From contig CAYFUH010000001.1 of the NCBI GenBank assembly GCA_964346355.1, positions 1 to 64,000 on the forward strand: a DNA stretch of 64,000 nt. Reading direction: 5' to 3'. Made by a program: the position numbers and the translations under genes. The notes under the pieces are model-generated. The model had not been told where the DNA came from. It ran no database searches and worked only from the letters and a program-made list of their open reading frames with translations. The stretch comes from UBA6115 sp964346355 (GTDB lineage: Bacteria > Bacillota > Clostridia > Christensenellales > Aristaeellaceae). How positions within the stretch are numbered: the stretch's first letter is position 1; each line of letters starts with the position of its first letter. This document shows, piece by piece, positions 41,959 through 51,106 of this stretch.

Positions 41959-43326
41959 GTGAGCACCTATTCCACAGGTGATTTGGTCCGGGTTTTGCCC
42001 CAAAGCCTGGAGGCGGAACGCGCTGTTTTGGGAGCCGCCATGCGGGATCCTGCCGGCTTGTTGCTGGTGATGGAGACCCTGGTCGCGGAGGATTTTTATC
42101 ACCCTCAACACCAGGTGATTTACCGCGCCATGGCGCAACTATTTGCGCAGGCACGGAATGTGGACTTGATCACCATGGACGCAGAATTATCCCGCGTTGG
42201 CGCGCTGGATGGCATTGGCGGAACGGAATACCTCATCAACCTGACGCAAGCCGTGCCCACCACCGCTTTTTTGCGCCACTATGTGGAAATCGTCCTGGAA
42301 AAGGCAACCCTGCGCAAGCTGATCACGGCTTCTAATGACATCAGCCGCATCTGCTTTGAGCAGCGCATGGACATGGCGGAAACGTTGGCTTTCGCGGAAA
42401 AATCCATCTTTGACATCGTCATGAAGCGCACGGGCAGCGAGCAGTTGACCCCGATTCGTGAGGTGATGAAAAAGACGCTGGCGCAGATAGAGGAACTGGT
42501 GCGCAACAAGGGCAAGATCGCAGGCGTCCCGACCGGCTTTTCCCTGCTGGATCAATTGCTGACCGGCTTGCACGGCGGTGAGTTGATCATCGTCGGCGCC
42601 CGCCCCAGCATGGGCAAGACCAGCTTTGTGATGAACATTGCCTCCTACGCCGCGCGCTATGGTAAATCCATCGCCATGTTCAGCCTGGAGATGCCCAAGG
42701 AACAGCTGGCCATGCGCATGCTGTGCGGGGACGCCCGGGTGAAAATGCAAAACGTGCGCAACGGCGCCCTGAGCAGCAAGGATTGGCAGCGGTTGTCAGA
42801 AGCCCTGGGACCGCTGTCTGAAACCAAGATGTTCTTGGATGACAGCTCTTCCCTCACACCAGCCCAGTTGCGATCCCGCTGCCGCCGGCTGATGACGGAG
42901 CGCGGGCTTGATTTGATTGTGATTGACTATCTGCAGCTGATGACCGCTGATGGAAGAACTGAAAACAGGCAGCTTGAGGTGAGTGAAATCAGCCGGAAAC
43001 TGAAGGGCATCGCGCTGGAACTTAAGGTGCCGGTGATGGCCTGTGCCCAGCTGTCCCGAGCCAATGTCAAACGCACAGGCAGCATCCGGCCGGTTTTGAG
43101 CGACCTGCGCGACTCCGGCTCCATTGAGCAGGACGCGGACGTGGTGATGTTCCTGCACCGTCCCTATTATTACAACAAGGAAGAAAACGACCCCAGCCAG
43201 GCTGAAGTCATTGTCGCCAAGCAGCGTAACGGTCCGCTGGCCACCATTGACCTGACCTGGAACGAGGACTTCACTTTATTTGAGAACCGTTATGTACAAT
43301 CAGGAGCGTATCATGAATCAAACTAA
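41959..43326 (+). CDS. dnaB: Replicative DNA helicase DnaB
   Basis: A hexameric 5'-3' helicase of the replication fork (called DnaC in Bacillus). The 455-residue product has the N-terminal collar domain (LPQSLEAERAVLGAAM), Walker A GARPSMGKTSF near residue 213, Walker B LDLIVIDYLQLM, and the arginine-finger region DLRDSGSIEQDADVV. The start is GTG after GGAGG. Its last codons overlap the yhaM start. There is no intein or insertion. Confidence 0.97.
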   Translation: MSTYSTGDLVRVLPQSLEAERAVLGAAMRDPAGLLLVMETLVAEDFYHPQHQVIYRAMAQLFAQARNVDLITMDAELSRVGALDGIGGTEYLINLTQAVPTTAFLRHYVEIVLEKATLRKLITASNDISRICFEQRMDMAETLAFAEKSIFDIVMKRTGSEQLTPIREVMKKTLAQIEELVRNKGKIAGVPTGFSLLDQLLTGLHGGELIIVGARPSMGKTSFVMNIASYAARYGKSIAMFSLEMPKEQLAMRMLCGDARVKMQNVRNGALSSKDWQRLSEALGPLSETKMFLDDSSSLTPAQLRSRCRRLMTERGLDLIVIDYLQLMTADGRTENRQLEVSEISRKLKGIALELKVPVMACAQLSRANVKRTGSIRPVLSDLRDSGSIEQDADVVMFLHRPYYYNKEENDPSQAEVIVAKQRNGPLATIDLTWNEDFTLFENRYVQSGAYHESN

Positions 43327-44392
43327 ACTCAACCAACTGGAAAAGGACCAGCGCTTTGAAGGCTTCCTGATTGTCAGGACCTCCTCCAAGCGCGTGAATA
43401 AAAACGGTGATCCCTACCTGGATATCAACCTGGCGGATGATACCGGCGAGATGAACGCCAAGGTGTGGAACACGGACGAGGCGGCGCCCGAGCCCGGCAC
43501 CGTGCTCAAGGTGCGCGCCACCATCACCGAATACAACAACCGCCTGCAGCTGCGCATTGAGCGCATGCGTGAAAGCCAGCCTGCAGATAACGTGGATATT
43601 TCCCAATTGGTCGCGGCAGCGCCCCGGCCGGCGGATGATATGTTCAAGGTGTTAACCGATATGATCGACGGTTTCCAAAATCAGGTGCTAAAGGACATCG
43701 TGAGCGAATTGATCAAGCGCGCCGCGGACAAGATCCTGTACTATCCAGCCGCGCAGAGCATGCACCACGCCGAGCGCAGCGGATTGCTGCACCACCTGAC
43801 GGATATGTTGTCCGCCGCAAAAGCCATTTGCGGCTGCTATCCTTATTTGGATGAGGATTTGGTGATAGCGGGTGTCATCGTGCATGACCTGGGCAAGCTG
43901 ACCGAAATGGACGCGAACCAACTGGGTGCGGTGTCAGAATACACGCGCGAAGGCCTGCTGCTGGGCCACATTGTGACCGGTGTCGCGGATGTGCGCGACG
44001 CGGCGGTTGTTTGCGGCTACAAAGCGGATGATGAATATCCGCTCCTGTTGGCGCATATGATTTTAAGCCATCACGGCATCCCGGAGTACGGCAGCCCGCG
44101 GCCGCCCATGTTCCCGGAGGCGGAAGTCCTGCACTGGCTGGACGTGCTGGATTCGCGCCTAAACGCTATGCGCGCCGCGCAAACCCGCACCAAGCAGGGC
44201 GTCTTCAGTGACAGGGTCTACTCGCTTGATCGCAGGGTTTACCATCCTTTTTACCTGAACGAAGAGATTATTGAGGATGACAGCTTATCCGTACCCTTTG
44301 AGGAAGAAGACCTGATGCAGGATGCCGAGAATGCACCGCGTCGTGTGCGCCGGGATGATGACGCGGAGCGCGCGTATAACCGATTTTTGTAA
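43313..44392 (+). CDS. 3'-5' exoribonuclease of the YhaM family (OB + HD domain)
   Basis: The 359-residue product combines an N-terminal OB nucleic-acid fold (about residues 10-90) with an HD domain. HD motifs are HHAERSGLLHHL and VIVHDLGKL, with ILSHHG further on, which supply the metal ligands. This matches Bacillus YhaM, a 3' exonuclease on RNA and DNA. A longer frame starts at 43280, but the ATG at 43313 has an AGGAG site and a 14-base overlap with dnaB. A C-terminal acidic then basic tail of about 40 residues is extra. Confidence 0.85.
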   Translation: MNQTKLNQLEKDQRFEGFLIVRTSSKRVNKNGDPYLDINLADDTGEMNAKVWNTDEAAPEPGTVLKVRATITEYNNRLQLRIERMRESQPADNVDISQLVAAAPRPADDMFKVLTDMIDGFQNQVLKDIVSELIKRAADKILYYPAAQSMHHAERSGLLHHLTDMLSAAKAICGCYPYLDEDLVIAGVIVHDLGKLTEMDANQLGAVSEYTREGLLLGHIVTGVADVRDAAVVCGYKADDEYPLLLAHMILSHHGIPEYGSPRPPMFPEAEVLHWLDVLDSRLNAMRAAQTRTKQGVFSDRVYSLDRRVYHPFYLNEEIIEDDSLSVPFEEEDLMQDAENAPRRVRRDDDAERAYNRFL

Positions 44393-44407
44393 TGGTTGCA
44401 TTGCTGC

Positions 44408-44436
44408 TTGACGCTGCCACCTAAAATTGTTACAAT
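44408..44436 (+). promoter_or_regulatory. Promoter of the lipoprotein gene
   Basis: TTGACG (44408-44413), 17 bases, TACAAT (44431-44436), followed by a leader of about 40 bases and a GGAGG ribosome site. Confidence 0.7.
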
Positions 44437-44482
44437 AATCTTACGAAAACGCCCATGGTTTCCGACGACGGAGGAAGATGGT

Positions 44483-45298
44483 ATGAAGAAAGTATTATTC
44501 GTGTTGATGCTGGCGCTTACGCTGGTCCTGGTCGCAGGCTGTCAACCTAAAACAGACCCTGCCCCGGTTACCCAACCTGATGTGCAGGAGCAGCCCGACA
44601 CACAGGAGCAGCCTGCTGGCTCACAGCAATCCCCGCTTGAGCAGATCGGTCAGCCTGCGGCTGAAGGCCTGCCGGAGGGCTATAATCCCTCGGATGAAGA
44701 GAGTGAAGGCATCAATGTGGAAGGCGAGTTTAACAAGGACGGCATCGCCATGCACGCAGGCGCCACTGCCATTCCCCTGGATCCAGTGGATATGCCCTCC
44801 CCCACCAAACGGCCTGATTTAACTTTCACCTTCGCGTCCTACACCGCGTCCAAACTGGGCATCACCTTTGAAAGCGTGGCGGGCTATATTGTGGATGACA
44901 GCCAGGCGGATGTGTATGTCTTAACCGAGCCGATTGAGCAGCAAAAGGACAACTACTCTGTCGTATTCACCTTCTCCCGCTCCACCGTCAACGCGGGATA
45001 TACACTAAACAACCTGAAGGCGGATCTGCGGACCTTTGCCGCGGATTTGGGCAAGGTGAACTACCAGCAATGGCGCGTATCCGATACCGCGGAGCGCACA
45101 CTGCTTGGCAAGCCTGGATGCTACATCACGTACCGCGGTGTGCAGTATGACGGCACCATCGTAAGGGGCCGCGTGCATATGGCGATTCTGGACAATAACA
45201 GCGTCCTCTCCATCCATTACACCGGCCCGGGCGAGTACAATATGGATTATTCCAACAACGTGTTCACGCGCATCAGAAGCACGTTAAAGACAATCTAA
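44483..45298 (+). CDS. Predicted lipoprotein of unknown function
   Basis: A 271-residue product with a type II signal peptide and lipobox LVAGC (cysteine at residue 20). A Pro/Gln/Glu-rich tether follows (about 21-60) and then a folded domain of about 190 residues with no recognised family signature. The longer frame from 44396 would cover the promoter and is rejected. Its stop codon overlaps the scpB stop on the other strand (ctaa at 45295-45298), so the two transcripts must converge. Anchoring to the outer face of the membrane is the only firm inference. Confidence 0.8.
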   Translation: MKKVLFVLMLALTLVLVAGCQPKTDPAPVTQPDVQEQPDTQEQPAGSQQSPLEQIGQPAAEGLPEGYNPSDEESEGINVEGEFNKDGIAMHAGATAIPLDPVDMPSPTKRPDLTFTFASYTASKLGITFESVAGYIVDDSQADVYVLTEPIEQQKDNYSVVFTFSRSTVNAGYTLNNLKADLRTFAADLGKVNYQQWRVSDTAERTLLGKPGCYITYRGVQYDGTIVRGRVHMAILDNNSVLSIHYTGPGEYNMDYSNNVFTRIRSTLKTI

Positions 45299-45900
45299 TC
45301 AGCGACAGATTCCCCGTCACCGCCGGCAACGGCGGTTTTTTCATGCTTATCCAATTCCATTTTCAGCTGCACACCTTCTTCACCGGGGAAATCTGCCGGC
45401 AACGCCGGCAGGTCATCCAAGCTTTCAATCCCAAAGTGGGATAAAAACTGGTCCGTGGTCGCGTACAGAATCGGCCTGCCCAGGGTTTCCTTGCGCCCCA
45501 CATCTGCGATCAAGCCTTTTTGGGCAAGGGATTGAAGCGAATAATCGCATTTAACCCCGCGGATTGCCTCCACCTCCTGGCGGGTTACCGGCTGGCGGTA
45601 GGCGACAATGACCAGGGTTTCAAGCGCAGATTGGGAGAGGGACTGGCGCTGGACCGGCTGCAGCACGCGCTCCACATAGGTGGCATAATCCGCCTTGCTG
45701 ACCAGTTGCACCATGTTGGCAAATCGCTTGATCGAAAGACCCCTTTGTGCTACTTGCAACGATTGTTCCAGATCCTCCAGCGCGTCCTGCACAGCTTTTG
45801 GCGCATGTCCCAGGGCATCAGCCAGCGTCTCAATGGCAATGGCTTCCCCGTATACAAATAAAATGGACTCGATGATCCCGCACAAACGCTCATTCCGCAT
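45295..45900 (-). CDS. scpB: Segregation and condensation protein B
   Basis: The kite subunit of the SMC-ScpAB condensin complex. The 201-residue product has two winged-helix domains, with IESILFVYGEAI near the N-terminus and the conserved SALETLVIVAYRQPVTRQEVE in the middle. The C-terminal acidic tail is variable. The ATG overlaps the end of scpA by 11 bases and has a GGGAGG site inside scpA. Confidence 0.95.
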   Translation of the reverse strand: MRNERLCGIIESILFVYGEAIAIETLADALGHAPKAVQDALEDLEQSLQVAQRGLSIKRFANMVQLVSKADYATYVERVLQPVQRQSLSQSALETLVIVAYRQPVTRQEVEAIRGVKCDYSLQSLAQKGLIADVGRKETLGRPILYATTDQFLSHFGIESLDDLPALPADFPGEEGVQLKMELDKHEKTAVAGGDGESVAD

Positions 45901-46633
45901 CGGTTTTTACCTCCCGCCTGTTGCGCATCAAAAGAATTTCCGCATCATTGCTTTCCTGCACAACTTTCAAGCGGCCTTGTTTGAGCAATTCAAGCAAAGC
46001 CAAAAACAATGTCACCACCTCGTTGCGCGAAGGGGACGCGCTGAGTAAGCTGGCAAAACCCACGCTGCCTTTGCGGGTTTTTTGCATGATGTCTTTCATG
46101 AAGGTGGAAACTGAGTGCTGATCAAGGTGGATTACCCTGCGCTGCTCTGGCTCACCTTCTTCCCTGGCAAGTATACGTGCACTGAGCTTAGCGAATGCCT
46201 CAATCAAACCCTCCAGGGTTAAGCCTTCAAGCTCATACACGGGTGGTGGCAAGGGAAATTCATCCGGCAGTTTAGCAAACAGGCGTGAAGCGGCCTGCTC
46301 AAAATCCTGCATCTGGGTTGCCAACTGTTGGAACTTGGCATATTCCTCCAGCTGCCTGATGAGGGTGGTTTCCGGGTCTTCCTCCTCATCTTCCTCTGTT
46401 TGGATGACCGGCAGGATAGAACGGCTTTTAATCAACAGCAGGGTGGCAGCCATTTGGATGAACTCGCTGGCTTCCTCCATGTCCATACTGTCAGCGCTTT
46501 GAACAATTTGAATATACTGGTCTGTTACCTCGGACACAAAGATGTCTTTGATGTCAATTTTAGCGTTGCCGATTAATTGCAGCAGCAAATCAAGCGGCCC
46601 CTGGTAGTCCTTTAGGTTAAAAACAAGGCTCAT
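45890..46633 (-). CDS. scpA: Segregation and condensation protein A
   Basis: The kleisin subunit that bridges SMC heads and binds ScpB. The 247-residue product opens with FNLKDYQGPLDLLLQLI, the family signature. IDIKDIFVSEVTDQYI and an acidic central stretch (EEDEEEDPE) follow, and a C-terminal winged helix with LFLALLELLKQGRL. It lies five bases after the M50 peptidase gene; the ribosome site is weak, so coupling is likely. Confidence 0.95.
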   Translation of the reverse strand: MSLVFNLKDYQGPLDLLLQLIGNAKIDIKDIFVSEVTDQYIQIVQSADSMDMEEASEFIQMAATLLLIKSRSILPVIQTEEDEEEDPETTLIRQLEEYAKFQQLATQMQDFEQAASRLFAKLPDEFPLPPPVYELEGLTLEGLIEAFAKLSARILAREEGEPEQRRVIHLDQHSVSTFMKDIMQKTRKGSVGFASLLSASPSRNEVVTLFLALLELLKQGRLKVVQESNDAEILLMRNRREVKTDAE

Positions 46634-46638
46634 ACTGT

Positions 46639-47415
46639 TTAGCCTGCCTGGAAGATTCGCAGCAGCAATGGCAGAATGAAGCCCTGCACACCATAGATGG
46701 CTTTTGAGACCCAGTTCCCCACAAAGTTGGTGGAAAACAGCAAAATCAACAGCGCGATATGGGTAAAGCGAAATATTTGTCCGCCCAGGTTAATTTTGCC
46801 TTTGAAGAAAATATCGTTTACCACATGAAAACCATCCAGCGGCGGAATGGGCAGCAGGTTAAACAGCCCCATGCCCAGGTTCACCAACGCCAATTGCAAT
46901 AAGAACCGCTGCACATGCAACAGCCAGGGGGTTTTTAAAAGGTCGCTTAGTATCGGCTCATATTCCGGGAACAGCTGCAGGTGGAAGCCATTTTGCTGGA
47001 AACTTAAAAAGAAATCCAGTCCAAAATAGGTCTTGGCTTCCGGGGTGTATAAGGAGGTGCTGATGATTATGCTCAGCACCGTCGCGATGATGAACAGGAT
47101 AAAATTGGTGGTGACCCCGGCTAAGGACACCTTCAAATCATCCATACGGCCGTTGCGGAAACGGCTGGGATTCACCGGCACGGGCTTCGCCCAGCCGATG
47201 CCCATCAAAAACATGCTGATGGTGCCGATTACATCCAGGTGTTTAAAGGGGTTTAAGGTTAAGCGCCCCAAGTCCTTCGCGGTGCTGTCACCGCAACGGT
47301 AGGCGATATAACCATGCGCCAGCTCATGCAAACTGAGCGCCAGCAGCACAGCCGGCGCGCGATAGATCATAAAATGCAGAAATCCCCAGGGATCCTGCTG
47401 CAGCCAGTCCAGCAA
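46639..47415 (-). CDS. M50 family (site-2 protease-like) membrane peptidase
   Basis: A 258-residue protein with about five spans. The zinc motif HELAH is at about residues 29-33 and the downstream ligand is in PIPPLDGFHV. GRLTLNPFKHLDVIGT is typical of the YwhC-like subfamily that commonly sits beside scpA. The start codon is TTG (47415), preceded by GAGGAG. Substrates of this subfamily are not known; it is distinct from rseP (no PDZ domain). Confidence 0.88.
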   Translation of the reverse strand: MLDWLQQDPWGFLHFMIYRAPAVLLALSLHELAHGYIAYRCGDSTAKDLGRLTLNPFKHLDVIGTISMFLMGIGWAKPVPVNPSRFRNGRMDDLKVSLAGVTTNFILFIIATVLSIIISTSLYTPEAKTYFGLDFFLSFQQNGFHLQLFPEYEPILSDLLKTPWLLHVQRFLLQLALVNLGMGLFNLLPIPPLDGFHVVNDIFFKGKINLGGQIFRFTHIALLILLFSTNFVGNWVSKAIYGVQGFILPLLLRIFQAG

Positions 47416-48156
47416 TCAGGCGGTCTCCTCTTGATTGGTTTGTTTGCGCTGCGCTTCCTGTACCCGGTCAAAGGCTTCCTGCGCCATCTCACGATTGACA
47501 TGGTTTAGCGGCGAAAAACTGCCGTTTAGCGCAGTTTGCAGTTTCTCGGCTGCGTCCTCAAGCCGACCGGCTTCTTCGTCATATTTGGCCAGGAAATACA
47601 GGGTATCAATCTGGCTGGGGCGGTTTTCATATGCCTTTTGAAAATAAGGCAATGCCTTTTCTTTATCATGAAGCAGCCGATAGTGGATCTGTCCCAAATT
47701 GTCCAACGTGACAGAATCCTCATCATCATACTCCAGCGCTTCCATGTTGTATTCAAGCGCTTTTTGCGCATCGCCCGTTTCGATATACAAAAAACCCAGG
47801 GCTTGATATGTCAGGCTGCAGGGTGCAGCGCGGTGCGATGCTTCCAGGGTGGAGATGGCCTTGTCCAGATCCCCCAGTTTCCAAACTGCGATGCTGTAAT
47901 TCATCAGCAGCTGCTGGCGCTTGTCCTCCGTCAAATCGGGCGCTTTTTGTGCTTTGACAAGCATCTCACGCACTTTTGCAAACGCGCCTTCCTCCCCGGA
48001 GCGCAATAGCAGCACACTGTAGGGCAGGATATAGCTGGCCAAATTGACGCCATCTTGATACAAGGTTTCATAAATGGCTCGCGCCTCTTCTTTGTTTCCC
48101 CGCTGGTGTTTAAGCAAAGCTGAACGAATCTTCAGCCGGTCCATGAATTTAGCCAC
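47416..48156 (-). CDS. Tetratricopeptide repeat protein
   Basis: A 246-residue cytoplasmic protein built from helix pairs. TPR-like units with ALGFLYIETGDAQKAL, NLGQIHYRLLHDKEKAL and FLAKYDEEAGRLEDAA occupy about residues 10-230. The GTG start at 48156 overlaps the RNase H-fold gene by eight bases; an ATG four codons on is the alternative. It has no signal peptide. A scaffold role is all that can be said. Confidence 0.8.
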   Translation of the reverse strand: MAKFMDRLKIRSALLKHQRGNKEEARAIYETLYQDGVNLASYILPYSVLLLRSGEEGAFAKVREMLVKAQKAPDLTEDKRQQLLMNYSIAVWKLGDLDKAISTLEASHRAAPCSLTYQALGFLYIETGDAQKALEYNMEALEYDDEDSVTLDNLGQIHYRLLHDKEKALPYFQKAYENRPSQIDTLYFLAKYDEEAGRLEDAAEKLQTALNGSFSPLNHVNREMAQEAFDRVQEAQRKQTNQEETA

Positions 48157-49285
48157 TGTTTTCCACCTTTCTCATCAAGCGCAGGCTGCGGTAGTGCAAA
48201 TCAAGATAATCGCGGTCTTCTGCCGCGTCAAAGCCAATGCGCTCGGAACAATATATCATGCCTTGCCTTGCGATTTCAAGCGCGCGCGCCGGATCGCGGA
48301 AGCGGTGCTCATAGATTTTGGCCAGACTGATAAACACCTTTGGGTTCACAAAGCGGCCTTGTCTCAAGGTTTCAAATGCTTGAACTGCCTCCTCATCCTG
48401 GCGTTGTTTCCGGTAGATTTCTGCCGCTCTTAACCGCGCGATATCGCGCACCGCTTTGTCAGAGCAGGCCCGGTAACAGGCAATCGCGCGGCTGTGTAGA
48501 CCCTGCTTTTCATAAACAGCTCCCAGGCTGAAAAGGTCCTCCTGATGTTCCGCTTCCAGCGGCTGTTGATGCAGGTGGGACAGGTGTAAAAACAGACGGG
48601 CCAAGGTATGAATATCCTGGTCATTATGGCGCAGCACATCCTCCAGCAAGCCTTCATCACGCTGCTTTAAGTAGTCAAAATAACGGGCAGGCACCTCTGC
48701 GCCGGGCAGGTCATCCTCCCGGGTAAAATTGAACACCAACTCCTCCATGCGGTTAAGCGGACAGCGTCCCAGGCGCAAACGAAAGATGCGGCGCGCAGCA
48801 TGCAACAAATCCAGATGCAAAACAGTCGACAACTCAAACTTCAGGCGGTTCATAATGAGTCTGCTTTGCAATAGCGGGATATCAAAACTGGCCCCATTAT
48901 AGGTAATCAGACACTTGCAGGCATTAACGCGCTTTATTAGATCCTCCAGCAGCAGGACTTCCTGGTGATAGTCGCGCATCAGCACCTGGGTGATGACCAA
49001 GTCATCATCCTGCAGCTGTCCGTAGCCAACTAAAAACGCAATGGTCCCAGCGCCTCTGGCAAGACCTGTTGTTTCCGTATCTAAAAAAAGCAGGTCCTCT
49101 GCCTTACAGTCCATCTGGATGCTTTTGTTGCTGATATAGGACATAAGCTGCGCATCAAACACGCGGCCCTTCATTTCCCCCAGGCAAATGCGACGCTTTC
49201 GAACCAGGCAGGTTTCCGGCAAATGTGAGGATGCCTTCTGTTTGATGGGCTGCGCGCTTTTTAATCGGTCATACAAGGAAGCCAT
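48149..49285 (-). CDS. YprB-type RNase H-fold nuclease with TPR-like tail
   Basis: A 378-residue product. Residues about 60-230 form a DEDD-type exonuclease fold: LLFLDTETTGLARGAG gives the DxE pair, LITYNGASFDIPLLQSR the next aspartate, and HNDQDIHTL the last. This matches the YprB RNase H-like family, of unknown cellular function. The C-terminal 130 residues look like TPR helices. It overlaps the TPR gene downstream and lies two bases after the first VanY gene. Confidence 0.82.
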   Translation of the reverse strand: MASLYDRLKSAQPIKQKASSHLPETCLVRKRRICLGEMKGRVFDAQLMSYISNKSIQMDCKAEDLLFLDTETTGLARGAGTIAFLVGYGQLQDDDLVITQVLMRDYHQEVLLLEDLIKRVNACKCLITYNGASFDIPLLQSRLIMNRLKFELSTVLHLDLLHAARRIFRLRLGRCPLNRMEELVFNFTREDDLPGAEVPARYFDYLKQRDEGLLEDVLRHNDQDIHTLARLFLHLSHLHQQPLEAEHQEDLFSLGAVYEKQGLHSRAIACYRACSDKAVRDIARLRAAEIYRKQRQDEEAVQAFETLRQGRFVNPKVFISLAKIYEHRFRDPARALEIARQGMIYCSERIGFDAAEDRDYLDLHYRSLRLMRKVENSG

Positions 49286-49287
49286 CG

Positions 49288-50265
49288 CTACGGGTTTTCA
49301 TGAAAGAGGAGTTCAACTTCCTCCTCGTCCTCATCCGTCCAGGGTGCGGCTGTTGGCTTTGGTGTGGGGTAGGCGTAGTACAGAACTTCCTCATAGGTTT
49401 GATCCGGGGAAAGCATCGGCAGGGTTGCCAGGCGCAGGGCTTCTGCCTGTTTATCCGAGGCAGCTTTGCGCAAATCATCCAACACCGCCGGGTGGTTGCC
49501 CGCCATCAACTCCTTCACCAAGCCGGCCAACAGGACATGGTTGGCGCCGCGCAGCACATATTCTGGCAGTGCTTTCGCGTACGCCACATAGGTTTCAAGG
49601 GGGATATCCAGCGCATGCATCGCGCTTGCGTGGGCGATGCCGACATAGCGGAAATGCCAAGGCTCATCGCTTACACCGGTGATATCACGCCAGGCTGTTT
49701 TGTATCTTAAAATATATCCAAATCGATGCGCGTTTTCCCCCGCCCATTTGCCCTCCTCTGTTTCACCAAACGCCTGGCTTAGGTTGAGGTGGGAAGGTGC
49801 CTGCAAATCCATCGCGAGGCCAAGCTGGTGTTCGCTGCTGCCAGGCGGCGCGACCCTGCGCTGCGCCTTCTCACGGCTGCCCACCTCTTCCACCTTGGAA
49901 TTAAAAAGGATTTGCTGAATGCCATAGGCGCGGTAGCCGCTGGTCGCGTACAGGGTGTAGCCTTCTTCCAACAAGGCCGCCTCAAACATTGCTTCCAATG
50001 CGCGCGCGGCGTGTTCGCGCATGTGAATACGCTCCTGCAAACTCTCTTTACGCGTGCTGACCTTAGGCTGTACCAGGTTTTTTGGTACATAAGTTTTGCT
50101 GATGCGGTTTTCGCGGTTCACCAATGCCAAATCCCCATCGATATCCAGGATGGAGGATTGTGTTGGCGCTGGTGGCGCAGGTGTGTTCTCGGGTTCGGCA
50201 AACACAACCCCTGCATACAGCGCTATGATGAGGGCGCAAACGAATAAAACAACACGCGTTTTCAT
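49288..50265 (-). CDS. VanY-like D-alanyl-D-alanine carboxypeptidase, copy 1
   Basis: A 325-residue secreted protein (signal peptide at residues 1-23). The peptidase_M15 domain has SSEHQLGLAMDL, whose histidine and aspartate are zinc ligands, and DEPWHFRYVG with the catalytic glutamate and third ligand. About 100 extra C-terminal residues end in a very acidic tail (DEDEEEVELL). The ATG at 50265 is chosen because it begins the signal peptide; the frame upstream lacks support. It trims D-Ala from peptidoglycan stems if active. It is the last of three consecutive paralogues. Confidence 0.85.
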   Translation of the reverse strand: MKTRVVLFVCALIIALYAGVVFAEPENTPAPPAPTQSSILDIDGDLALVNRENRISKTYVPKNLVQPKVSTRKESLQERIHMREHAARALEAMFEAALLEEGYTLYATSGYRAYGIQQILFNSKVEEVGSREKAQRRVAPPGSSEHQLGLAMDLQAPSHLNLSQAFGETEEGKWAGENAHRFGYILRYKTAWRDITGVSDEPWHFRYVGIAHASAMHALDIPLETYVAYAKALPEYVLRGANHVLLAGLVKELMAGNHPAVLDDLRKAASDKQAEALRLATLPMLSPDQTYEEVLYYAYPTPKPTAAPWTDEDEEEVELLFHENP

Positions 50266-50281
50266 TATCCAAACTCCCAGG

Positions 50282-51106
50282 TCAAGGCCCGAAAAATGAT
50301 ACCTCGCTGTCCCCTTCGTCATCTGTCTCATCCAGTTCAACCACAGGCGGCGGGGCATTCAACTGCCGGCACAATTCCAGAAAATCACCGCCGCGGGCTT
50401 CATACTCAGCAATCGCTGCTCGGTATTCCTGTGTAAATTCCTCAAGTGTTAAGCGGTTTTCCATCATGTATTGTGCTACTTCACGGCCTACATAGCGCAG
50501 GTGCCAGGGTTCATAAATGATCTTTGTAATCTCCTGCTTTTCGGGCAGGTAGCGAATCACAAAACCAAACTCCGCGCAGTTGGCTTCAATCCATTGCGCA
50601 TCTGCTGTTTGGCCAAAGGCGGGCGTCATCCCCTCGCGGTTTGCCCATTCCCTGTTTAACACATCCACACCCAGGCCTGTTTGATGGTCAGAAGTGCCGG
50701 GCTTGGCCACCACGCCGTCATCCTTGCCGTATTTGCTGATACGGTTTGAATACATGGTGTTTTGCGTCTGGTAGTTACGGTAGGAGCTTTTGACATACAA
50801 CTCATGCCCGGCTTCCTCCGCGGCTTTGAACAGCTCGCTTAGTGCCTCAGCCGCTTCTTTACGCAGCTCATGCGGGCCGCTCACGCTGCGCAGGCGGACA
50901 CGGATTAAGTTGTTCGGTACAAAGTCGCTTGCCAGCACACTGTCCTGATTGACCAGGGTAAGGTTACCGTTTTTGTTTTCCAACAAATTTGCAGGCAAAA
51001 TATAGGTCCATTCCGGCTGCGTAACCTGACCGGCAGCCACGAGCAGTGGCGTCAGCGCAAGCAGCGCGACCAAAAGAAGCAAACTAATTCGCGGGTTGTG
51101 ATGCAT
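50282..51106 (-). CDS. VanY-like D-alanyl-D-alanine carboxypeptidase, copy 2
   Basis: A 274-residue secreted protein with a long hydrophobic signal (residues 6-25). The zinc motif is TSDHQTGLGVDV and the catalytic motif YEPWHLRYVG. It keeps all expected ligands but has diverged strongly from its two neighbours, so the array is old. The ATG at 51106 lies inside the end of copy 3 (23-base overlap) with a poor ribosome site, suggesting coupled translation. Its C-terminus is acidic (DETDDEGDSE). Confidence 0.85.
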   Translation of the reverse strand: MHHNPRISLLLLVALLALTPLLVAAGQVTQPEWTYILPANLLENKNGNLTLVNQDSVLASDFVPNNLIRVRLRSVSGPHELRKEAAEALSELFKAAEEAGHELYVKSSYRNYQTQNTMYSNRISKYGKDDGVVAKPGTSDHQTGLGVDVLNREWANREGMTPAFGQTADAQWIEANCAEFGFVIRYLPEKQEITKIIYEPWHLRYVGREVAQYMMENRLTLEEFTQEYRAAIAEYEARGGDFLELCRQLNAPPPVVELDETDDEGDSEVSFFGP

